DNA of 41,458 nucleotides, from positions 1-41,458 of the forward strand of contig CANOCU010000030.1 in NCBI GenBank assembly GCA_947564645.1. The letters are read 5' to 3'. The notes beneath the pieces were generated by a model. It did not search any database and was not told the origin of the DNA. It worked only from the letters and a program-made list of their open reading frames with translations. Numbering within the stretch: position 1 is the first letter of the stretch; every line of letters begins with the position of its first letter. Source of the stretch: an uncultured Lachnospiraceae bacterium. GTDB lineage: Bacteria; Bacillota; Clostridia; Lachnospirales; Lachnospiraceae. Of this stretch, positions 32,460 to 39,642 are shown one piece after another. A program made the position numbers and the translations under genes.

Positions 32460-33602
32460 ATGAAGGTTGTATTACAGAACTTGACGAAAAAATTCCCCGG
32501 CAGGGGCAGAAAACACGCGGAGGAAGTGACGGCAGTCAATGATTTCACCTTCGAGATCCCGGACGGGGAACTGGTGGGGCTCTTAGGGCCTTCCGGCTGC
32601 GGGAAGAGCACGACGCTCAATCTGATCAGCGGGCTTTTGAAGCCCACCGGCGGACGGATCTTTTTCGGGGAAGATGATATCACCGAGCTGCCGCCGGAGA
32701 ACAGGGGCGTCGGCCTGGTTTTTCAGAATTATGCGCTTTATCCGCATCTTACGGTGAAGCAGAATATCCTGTTCCCGCTTCAAAATCTGAAGGGGAAGGA
32801 CAAGCTGTCAAAAGCGGTCATGCTGGAGAAAGCAAACGAGGCTGCGAGGCTGGTGCAGATAGACGAGCTGATGGACCGCAAGCCCGGAGAGCTTTCGGGC
32901 GGGCAGCAGCAGAGAGTGGCGATCGCGCGTGCACTTGTGAAGATGCCGGATGTGCTGCTGCTTGACGAGCCTTTATCGAATCTGGATGCCCGCCTGCGTC
33001 TTCAGACCAGAGAGGAGATCCGGCGGATCCAGAAGGAGACGGGGATCACCACCGTCTTCGTGACCCATGATCAGGAGGAGGCGATGAGCATCTCCGACAG
33101 GATCGTGGTGATGAAGGACGGCATCGTACAACAGATCGGGAAGCCGCAGGCAGTCTATGACGATCCGGTCAATCTGTTTGTGGCCAGGTTCCTCGGTACA
33201 CCGCCGATCAATGTGTTTGCGGGGCGGTGCAGGGACGGCAGACTGTATGTGGGACAGGATGCGGTGCTTGGTGTTTCGGGCATTGCCGACCAGGAAGTTT
33301 ATGTAGGGGTAAGGCCGGAGGGCTTCGTGCTCTGCGAGGACGGCCCTTTTGTCTGCAGGTTTGGCAGTGTGGAGGTGATGGGCCGTGACATCAGCGTGGT
33401 TTCCGAACATGATGCATCCGTTGGTCCGACAGTCCGGGCGATCATCAGCGCGGAGAACCGGGTGGATACGACAAACGGTACGGTTCGGTTTTCCCTGAAG
33501 CCGCAGAAGGTGTTTCTTTTCAGCAAGGAGACAGAGGAGAGGATTCAGGGCGGCATAACGGAATGCATAAATGGCGTTACTATGAGCGGCCGGAGACTGT
33601 GA
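32460..33602 (+). CDS. Sugar ABC transporter ATPase, MsmX/UgpC-type
   Basis: 380 aa from ATG 32460, preceded by GGGAG; ATG 32448 is an alternative. Walker A GPSGCGKST (K49), Q-loop FQNYALYPHLTV, signature LSGGQQQRVAIARAL (about 144), Walker B LLLDEPLSNLDA and H-loop VTHDQEEAM are intact. The C-terminal OB-fold regulatory domain has YVGVRPEG, as in UgpC/MsmK. These ATPases often energise several importers; the importer at 16181-19374 lacks one, so sharing is plausible. An insertion (GKDKLSKAVM) lies in the helical domain. Permeases and a binding protein follow in the same direction. Confidence 0.93.
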   Translation: MKVVLQNLTKKFPGRGRKHAEEVTAVNDFTFEIPDGELVGLLGPSGCGKSTTLNLISGLLKPTGGRIFFGEDDITELPPENRGVGLVFQNYALYPHLTVKQNILFPLQNLKGKDKLSKAVMLEKANEAARLVQIDELMDRKPGELSGGQQQRVAIARALVKMPDVLLLDEPLSNLDARLRLQTREEIRRIQKETGITTVFVTHDQEEAMSISDRIVVMKDGIVQQIGKPQAVYDDPVNLFVARFLGTPPINVFAGRCRDGRLYVGQDAVLGVSGIADQEVYVGVRPEGFVLCEDGPFVCRFGSVEVMGRDISVVSEHDASVGPTVRAIISAENRVDTTNGTVRFSLKPQKVFLFSKETEERIQGGITECINGVTMSGRRL

Positions 33603-33642
33603 AGAGTAGCACTGGCGTGGATGTTTGGAAAGGAGTGCGGAG

Positions 33643-34551
33643 ATGATGAGGAAGAAATGGAGGGACAGCGGCCTGAAAGGCTGGCTGTATCTTTTGCCGG
33701 CGATTCTTTTTCTGGGGGTTTTTATGGTATATCCCCTGATCGACGTTTTCATCTATTCTTTCGAGGAGGGGTATAATTCCGCTTCGCAGACCAGTTTCGG
33801 GGTTGGCGTTTATAATTATTCTTATGTGCTGCACGATCCGTATTTCCTGCAGGCAGTCAGGAATACCTTTCTGCTGGTGATCATTACGGTACCGCTTTCC
33901 ACAGGGATCGCGCTGTTAGTCTCCGTGGGGCTTAATTCCATCGGACCGCTGCGGAATCTGTTTCAGACGATCTACTTCCTGCCTTATGTGACGAACACGC
34001 TGGCGGTGGGGCTGGTGTTTATGATCCTTTTCAAGAAGACGGTGTACTCGGACGGGCTGATCAATCTGTTACTCACATGGTTTGGCGGGTCTCCCGTTGA
34101 CTTTATCGACGGACCGTACTGTGCGAAGATGTTTGTCCTGTGCTTCTATACGATCTGGGTGGTGCTGCCCTTTAAGATCCTGATCCTGACCAGCGCGCTC
34201 GCCTCGGTAGACAGGCAGCTCTATCAGGCGGCGAGGGTGGACGGTACCTCGGGCTTCCGGATCTTTATGAGGATCACGCTGCCGATGATCGCGCCGATGA
34301 TCTTCTATCTGATCATTACAGGGTTTATCGGCGCCTTCAAGGCTTACAGCGATGTGGTCGCTCTGTTTGGGACGAACTTAAATGCGGCGGAAATGAACAC
34401 CATCGTGGGCTATGTCTACGATATGCTCTACGGGGACAGCGGCGGCTATCCTTCCTATGCTTCTGCGGCGGCAATCCTGCTGTTTGCGATCGTGCTGACG
34501 ATCACGTGTATCAATCTGCTGGTCAGCAAGCGAAAAATTCACTATGAATAA
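33643..34551 (+). CDS. Sugar ABC transporter permease, MalF/UgpA-type
   Basis: 302 aa from ATG 33643 with AAAGGAG at 33629-33635; ATG 33646 is adjacent. Six membrane segments, beginning GWLYLLPAILFLGVFMVYPLIDVFIYSF. The EAA loop is YQAARVDGTSGFRIFMRITLPMIAP (about 195-220). It lies 40 bp after the ATPase gene and pairs with the MalG-type permease downstream. The extracellular loop near GGSPVDFIDGPYC is slightly longer than usual. Confidence 0.93.
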   Translation: MMRKKWRDSGLKGWLYLLPAILFLGVFMVYPLIDVFIYSFEEGYNSASQTSFGVGVYNYSYVLHDPYFLQAVRNTFLLVIITVPLSTGIALLVSVGLNSIGPLRNLFQTIYFLPYVTNTLAVGLVFMILFKKTVYSDGLINLLLTWFGGSPVDFIDGPYCAKMFVLCFYTIWVVLPFKILILTSALASVDRQLYQAARVDGTSGFRIFMRITLPMIAPMIFYLIITGFIGAFKAYSDVVALFGTNLNAAEMNTIVGYVYDMLYGDSGGYPSYASAAAILLFAIVLTITCINLLVSKRKIHYE

Positions 34552-34679
34552 GGGGAGAACATGGATGACTATTTCGGAGCAGGCTGAAAGTAAGGGCGTA
34601 ATCCACAAGAGCCTGCGCGGCGGCTGAACAAATGAGCAGCGGCGGTTGATGTGAAGATGTAAAGAAGGAGAATCCCAGG

Positions 34680-35555
34680 ATGAATCATGGCAGAGACTAT
34701 ATTAGAATAGAGAGGACGGCCAGGGCCCGCAGGACTACGGCGAAAGCGGTCACGTATTTTTTGCTGGCGGTATGGGCGGTGATCGTGTTGTTTCCTTTTT
34801 ACTGGATGCTTTTGACGTCCGTTAAGAGTTACAGTGCGTATAACGCGGAGAATATTCCGCGGTTTTTTACCTTGTCGCCCACGCTGCAGAATTACGCGGA
34901 TGCCTTTACGGCGGTGCCGCTTGGCCGGTATCTTGTAAATACCACGATCTTCACCGTGCTGACCACGGCGTTGATGTTAGTGGTGATTACGCTGGCGGCT
35001 TTTGCCTTCGCAAGGCTTGATTTTCGGGGGAAAAATATGATGTTCGTGCTCTTTCTTTCCCTGATGATGATTCCCGGCGAACTGGTGATCATTACGAATT
35101 TCGTTACGGTCACGAACCTGGAATTGCGCAATACGTTTGCGGGACTGATCCTGCCTTCGGTTACCTCGGTCTTCTACATCTATCTGCTGAAGGAGAACTT
35201 CGAGCAGATACCGGACAGCCTCTATTACGCGGCCAAGGTGGACGGCACATCCGATCTGAAATATCTGTGTAAGGTGATGATCCCGATCTCGAAGCCCACA
35301 CTGATCACCATCACGATCCTGAAAGTGATCGAGTGCTGGAACTCTTATGTCTGGCCCAGACTGATCACGGATGACGAGAATTACTATCTGGTGTCCAACG
35401 GTATCCAGGAGATCCGGGAGAACGGATTCGGGCGAGAAAATATTCCGGCTATGATGGCGGCGGTTGTGGTCATCTCCGTTCCTCTGATCGTGCTGTTCCT
35501 GCTCTTCCGCAATAAGATCATGGCCGGGGTGTCGAGAGGCGGAATGAAGGGGTAG
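34680..35555 (+). CDS. Sugar ABC transporter permease, MalG-type
   Basis: 291 aa, AAGGAG at 34664-34669. Six membrane segments, first VTYFLLAVWAVIVLFPFYWMLLTSVKS. The EAA loop is YYAAKVDGTSDLKYLCKVMIPISKP (about 180-205), followed by WNSYVWPRLI and the GGMKG tail typical of the family. The 128-bp gap to the upstream permease holds no gene that I can support. It works with the permease at 33643 and the binding protein that follows. Confidence 0.93.
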   Translation: MNHGRDYIRIERTARARRTTAKAVTYFLLAVWAVIVLFPFYWMLLTSVKSYSAYNAENIPRFFTLSPTLQNYADAFTAVPLGRYLVNTTIFTVLTTALMLVVITLAAFAFARLDFRGKNMMFVLFLSLMMIPGELVIITNFVTVTNLELRNTFAGLILPSVTSVFYIYLLKENFEQIPDSLYYAAKVDGTSDLKYLCKVMIPISKPTLITITILKVIECWNSYVWPRLITDDENYYLVSNGIQEIRENGFGRENIPAMMAAVVVISVPLIVLFLLFRNKIMAGVSRGGMKG

Positions 35556-35620
35556 GATAGAGGCGCTTGTGCGGACAACGCTGATATGGGACATGATTTG
35601 AAGAAGGAATGGACAGGGCT

Positions 35621-37237
35621 ATGAAAAGAAGACTTCGTTATAAATGCAGAATCAGATATTTGTGTGCGGTGGCTCTGACGGTATGTGGTTCGGTTGTTCT
35701 CGCCGGCTGCCATGGAAGTAAAGGGATAGAGAGCTTTGCCGTGCCGGAAGCATTCGACCTTTCCAGGGAGTATGAGGTCACCTTCTGGGCCAAAAATGAT
35801 ACCAACAAGAATCAGACCGCCATCTACGAGAAGGCGATCGCGGATTTTGAGAATCTTTATCCCAATATTACCGTGAATCTGCGCCTGTATACGGATTACG
35901 GTAAGATCTATAATGATGTGATCACCAATATCGCCACCAATACCACGCCCAATGTGTGCATCACCTATCCGGATCACATTGCGACTTATCTGACAGGGGG
36001 GAATCTGGTGGTGCCGCTGGATGAACTGTTTACGGATGCGAGTTACGGTTTGGGCGGAAGTGAGGTCAGATTTCATGCGCCCCAGCTGGAAGAGATGATT
36101 CCTAAGTTTCTGGAGGAGTGCTCCTTTGGCGGTCATTATTATGCGATGCCCTATATGCGGTCCACGGAAGCCTGTTATGTCAATAAGACCTATGTGGAGG
36201 CGCTGGGCTATACGGTGCCGGAAACGCTGACCTGGGATTTCGTGTGGGAGGTATCGGAGGCCGTCATGGAGACGGACGGGGAGGAGAACTATCTGGTAAA
36301 TGGCCAGAATGTCATGATCCCTTTTATCTACAAGTCCACCGATAATATGATGATCCAGATGCTGCGGCAGAAGGAGGCAGGATACTCCACGGCGGACGGG
36401 GAGATTCGGATCTTCAACGATACGACGCGGGAACTTCTGTATACGATAGCGGACCACACGAAGAACGGGGCTTTTTCCACCTTTAAGATCTCCAGCTATC
36501 CGGCGAACTTTTTCAATGCCGGACAGTGTATCTTCGCGATCGACTCCACGGCGGGCGCGACCTGGATGGGAACCGATGCACCTCTCTCCGACATCAGCGA
36601 GGACAAGATTGTGGAATTTGAGACGGTGGTGAAGCCGATTCCGCAGTTTGACCCGGCGCATCCGCAGATGATCTCCCAGGGACCGTCAGTCTGTATTTTC
36701 AACAAAGAGGATCCGCAGGAAGTCCTGGCATCCTGGCTCTTCGCCCAATATTTGCTGACCAATGAAGTGCAGATCGCTTATTCGGAGACGGAAGGGTATG
36801 TGCCGGTGACTTCCAAGGCGCAGGAAGCGGAGGAATATAAGGCGTATCTGGCGGCCTGCGGCGAGGATGAGGCACACTATGCGGTGAAGATTGAGGCGGC
36901 CAGGCTGCTGCTCGATCATATGGGAGATACTTTCGTGACGCCGGTCTTCAACGGATCTGCATCCCTGCGGGATGCCGCGGGGCAGATGATCGAGAATACG
37001 GTGAAATCCGTGCGGAGGAAACAGACCGTGGATGATGCCTATATGGAGAAACTGTATGCGGATGTGACTTCGCTGTACCGTCTGGATCAGATCGAACGTC
37101 AGAACGGCATGGATTCCGGACGGGCCGATCTGGGAAAACTGCCGCGGACGGCAGTGATCCTGCTTGCCAGTCTGGCGGGAGCGTGGGTATTGATTCTGGT
37201 GTATGTGGCGGCCGGCTTTCTGAGGAAGAAGAAATGA
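35621..37237 (+). CDS. Sugar-binding lipoprotein with a C-terminal membrane anchor
   Basis: 538 aa from ATG 35621; ATG 35609 is in frame but directly abuts its ribosome-like sequence. The signal peptide ends in lipobox LAGC (C30). The body is a family 1 extracellular solute-binding protein: EYEVTFWAKNDTNKNQTAIYEKAIADFENLYPNITV, ITYPDHIATYL, YYAMPYMRSTEACYVNKTYVEALGY and ASWLFAQYLLTN. Unusually, it ends with a hydrophobic helix (about 510-532, RTAVILLASLAGAWVLILVYVAAGFL) followed by RKKK, which would anchor the C-terminus as well. It is the last gene of the importer operon. Confidence 0.9.
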   Translation: MKRRLRYKCRIRYLCAVALTVCGSVVLAGCHGSKGIESFAVPEAFDLSREYEVTFWAKNDTNKNQTAIYEKAIADFENLYPNITVNLRLYTDYGKIYNDVITNIATNTTPNVCITYPDHIATYLTGGNLVVPLDELFTDASYGLGGSEVRFHAPQLEEMIPKFLEECSFGGHYYAMPYMRSTEACYVNKTYVEALGYTVPETLTWDFVWEVSEAVMETDGEENYLVNGQNVMIPFIYKSTDNMMIQMLRQKEAGYSTADGEIRIFNDTTRELLYTIADHTKNGAFSTFKISSYPANFFNAGQCIFAIDSTAGATWMGTDAPLSDISEDKIVEFETVVKPIPQFDPAHPQMISQGPSVCIFNKEDPQEVLASWLFAQYLLTNEVQIAYSETEGYVPVTSKAQEAEEYKAYLAACGEDEAHYAVKIEAARLLLDHMGDTFVTPVFNGSASLRDAAGQMIENTVKSVRRKQTVDDAYMEKLYADVTSLYRLDQIERQNGMDSGRADLGKLPRTAVILLASLAGAWVLILVYVAAGFLRKKK

Positions 37238-37271
37238 TGTGGCAATTTGGTCAATTTTACAAACGAAAAAG

Positions 37272-37306
37272 GCAATTCTTGACATATTGAGAATTGCGTG
37301 TATAAT
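37272..37306 (+). promoter_or_regulatory. Strong sigma-70-type promoter overlapped by an inverted repeat
   Basis: TTGACA (37279-37284), 16-bp spacer, TATAAT (37301-37306). A perfect inverted repeat GCAATTCT (37272-37279) / AGAATTGC (37290-37297) with a 10-bp spacer surrounds the -35 box, an arrangement expected for a repressor site. GGCAATT also occurs 29 bp upstream (37242). It drives the lipoprotein gene at 37420 with a leader of about 105 nt. Confidence 0.75.
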
Positions 37307-37419
37307 TTATGTCGGAATTGAATGAACGCAGCAGAATATTGTTGCGAGACGCAGATGCTGTTATGATAAGCAGCTGGAATGGAAGCTGTGAATGGTAATG
37401 GCGAAAAAGGAGGAGAATT

Positions 37420-38343
37420 ATGAAAAGATTGACAGCATTGTTTCTGGCAGGCACACTTGTACTTGCATGTGTAGGCTGTGGTTCCGACACGAAAGAACCG
37501 GCGGCGGATGCAGCGGCAGCAGAAACGGAAACGGGCACAGAAGACGCAGCTTCGGAAGAGCCGGATGCAGTGGAAGCAGATGCGCAGGAAGAGGAAGGCG
37601 CTGAGGATACAGCAGCCGATGCGGAGGCTGAATCGACAGAAGCTGAAGCGGAAGAGCCGGCAGAGACAGAAGGCGCCAGCACGGAGGAGAAATCCGAAGG
37701 CGTTATGACTTATGCGGAGTATGCGGCAGCAGACCTGGATACGGAAGTGGTTGTGGAGACTTACGTGCAGGCGAAGCAGTCCTGGTGGGAAGATAAGGCA
37801 ACGCTCTACACGCAGGATCAGGACGGCGGTTACTTCATCTATGATATGCCCTGTTCCGAGGAAGACTATGAGAAGCTGACACCCGGTACGAAGATCAAGG
37901 TGACAGGCTATAAGGCAGAGTGGTCCGGTGAAGTAGAGATCATCGACGCGACCTTCGAGATCGAAGAGGGCAATTACGTGGCAGAGCCTGTGGACGTTAC
38001 CACCTATCTCGGTCAGGACGATCTGACAGAATATCAGAACAGATATGTGTCCTTCAAGGGCATGACCGTTGAGGCAGCCGGACAGGATGACGCGGGCAAT
38101 GACGTAGCGTTCCTGTACAAATGGGACGGTTCCGGGCAGGAGGGAGACGACCTGTACTTCAACGTATCCCTGGACGGCGAGACTTATACTTTTACCGTGG
38201 AGTCATATCTGTGTGACAGCTCGACGGATGTCTACAAGGCAGTGAAGGAACTGCAGATCGGTGATAAGATCGATATGGAGGGCTTCCTTTACTGGTACGA
38301 GGGTGCTAACCCGCATATCACTTCGGTGAAGGCAGCGAACTAA
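37420..38343 (+). CDS. Lipoprotein with acidic linker and OB-fold-like domains, function unknown
   Basis: 307 aa, AAAAGGAGGAG directly upstream. The signal peptide ends in lipobox VGC (C20). Residues about 24-93 are almost only A, E, D, T and S: a long acidic, disordered linker. Residues about 95-190 (DTEVVVETYVQAKQ, TLYTQDQDGGYFIYDMPC, LTPGTKIKVTGYKAEWSGEVEIIDATFEI) read as an OB-fold of the type found in secreted proteins, and the C-terminal part (TYLGQDDLTEYQNRYVSFKGMTVEA, KELQIGDKIDMEGFLYWYEGANPHITSVKA) as a second copy. It is exposed on the outer membrane face of a Gram-positive cell. Its own strong promoter suggests high expression. Ligand unknown. Confidence 0.82.
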   Translation: MKRLTALFLAGTLVLACVGCGSDTKEPAADAAAAETETGTEDAASEEPDAVEADAQEEEGAEDTAADAEAESTEAEAEEPAETEGASTEEKSEGVMTYAEYAAADLDTEVVVETYVQAKQSWWEDKATLYTQDQDGGYFIYDMPCSEEDYEKLTPGTKIKVTGYKAEWSGEVEIIDATFEIEEGNYVAEPVDVTTYLGQDDLTEYQNRYVSFKGMTVEAAGQDDAGNDVAFLYKWDGSGQEGDDLYFNVSLDGETYTFTVESYLCDSSTDVYKAVKELQIGDKIDMEGFLYWYEGANPHITSVKAAN

Positions 38344-38577
38344 ATCCGCTGGAGTCAGATGATCTGTTACTTTGCAAGCGGGATCATGAAGAATACAAGA
38401 ATCAGAAGAGGTGTCATATTCGGTCTGACAGACTGTGTATGGCATCTTTTTTGCGTTCGCGTTATGGATGTGGTGTCAGAGTATTGTATTCCGAACACGC
38501 ATCTGATCGACTGCCGAACGAAGGAGGAATATGGCAGAGGATATATGTGCGATTTAAATGACATTGGCCATGAACTG

Positions 38578-38988
38578 TTACGGAAAATCTTTATATACGA
38601 TATAGTGTATCGATTGTCTGTAAATGTAATGAGGGCATATTCTTTCAAAAGTAAGTCTCATATAGTTTGCAAGTCTGGATTCGACTGCTGCGGTATAATT
38701 CTGCTCCATTCGGTCGACTGGATAGCGGACATATAAGAACGCATTTTTGTCAAAAAGATGCTCCAGAAGGTTTTCGCGTATACTTGCACGGGACGAAAAC
38801 TGTTCCAAATATAGAGGAATGCCGCCTGTGATGCCGTACAACACAGCTTTTTTTTCCGGTGTGTATTCGGGAAATCATTTGCCTGTATCCAGATAGTCAA
38901 AGGGCAGAATCTTAAATTGTTCTGTTCGGCGTCTATAGAGCGGGCTTTGGTATCCCAATATCTGATTTTCCATAAAGCTCATAGCTTT
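38578..38988 (-). pseudogene. Decayed archaeal-type ATPase / DUF234 protein
   Basis: On the minus strand one frame reads AMSFMENQILGYQSPLYRRRTEQFKILPFDYLDTGK, then an in-frame TGA (38875-38877), then FPEYTPEKKAVLYGITGGIPLYLEQF and IRENLLEHLFDKNAFLY. This is the C-terminal half of the ATPase_2 family domain. It jumps to VESRLANYMRLTFERICPHY, which resembles the start of the DUF234 nuclease-like domain, so roughly 100 intervening residues seem deleted. The N-terminal Walker regions and most of DUF234 are missing. It is thus inactivated by a stop, a deletion and truncations. The rest of 38344-39157 holds nothing else I can support. Confidence 0.75.
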
Positions 38989-39157
38989 TTGGGGGAATCG
39001 GCTTGTTCATACCTTCTTTGTTTGTTAAAATAAATTCGGCAGTGCAAAAAGAGTTTCAGCTGGTATCCAGAAGGAATCGTGAGTGGTTATTTTCTATTAT
39101 AAAGATTTCTCATGATTCGGATGGAGGATTTTGCAGAAAGGGTAAGGGTAAACAACA

Positions 39158-39511
39158 ATGAAAGAAGACACAAGAGCATTCATAACAGTGAAAGTAAAGG
39201 ATCTGATCGGTGCGCCGTCCTGCTGCGCAGAGGCAAAAGCAGTAGGACAGAGTTGGCTGGACGCGGTGGGCACTGAGAAGGAAGTCGAGGCTACACAGAA
39301 GCTGATTACAGAGGTGGAAGCGGATATTGTGACGATCGATGGCCTGATCGCTTTTGCGGGATCGGAGACGGGAGCGCAGGTATTCGGAGCGGAGAAGGCG
39401 AAAGAAGTGCTGGCGCACGCGGAGGAGATTAAGGCGGCCGGAGCGCAATACTGTGACTGTCCCGCTTGTGCAGCTTGTTTGGCAATCCTGGAGAAGAAGG
39501 GAGAACTGTAA
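39158..39511 (+). CDS. Small Cys-rich protein of the clostridial family often labelled 'Hsp90-like'
   Basis: 117 aa. Conserved features are APSCCAEAKAVGQSWLDAVGT near the start, EVEADIVTIDGLIAFAGSETGAQVFGAEKAKEVLAHAEEIKAAGA in the middle, and a YCDCPACAACLAIL cluster with four Cys at the end. Six or more Cys in two clusters suggest metal or Fe-S binding. Relatives are widespread in Clostridia and often carry the name 'molecular chaperone Hsp90', but there is no similarity to the HSP90 ATPase that I can see. Cytosolic. It lies between a pseudogene and a two-component operon; role unknown. Confidence 0.8.
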   Translation: MKEDTRAFITVKVKDLIGAPSCCAEAKAVGQSWLDAVGTEKEVEATQKLITEVEADIVTIDGLIAFAGSETGAQVFGAEKAKEVLAHAEEIKAAGAQYCDCPACAACLAILEKKGEL

Positions 39512-39642
39512 TCGTTCCGGCAAATCTATTATGCGGATCGTATCTGCGAACAGCGTCCAGGAGGGGTGGTAGGAAGCAGATCAGACAGCACCTGAAGGTG
39601 GAGAGAAGGAGTTTTGTTTCATATATCTGAAAGGAGAGTGTC

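Noticed and set aside
32371-32463. 30-codon ORF overlapping the ATPase start as ATGA
   Set aside because: It has a tidy overlap but no good ribosome site and random-looking residues; kept out of the annotation as unsupported.
37500-37700. Repeat-like GCA/GAA-rich stretch
   Set aside because: It is the coding sequence of an acidic Ala/Glu linker in the lipoprotein, not a regular tandem repeat or CRISPR array; no regularly spaced repeats were seen anywhere in the window.
38359-38736. 125-codon plus-strand ORF with a rhodanese-like LIDCRTKEEYGRG stretch
   Set aside because: The resemblance covers only about a dozen residues, no further rhodanese motif follows, there is no ribosome site, and the 3' part overlaps the minus-strand ATPase pseudogene.
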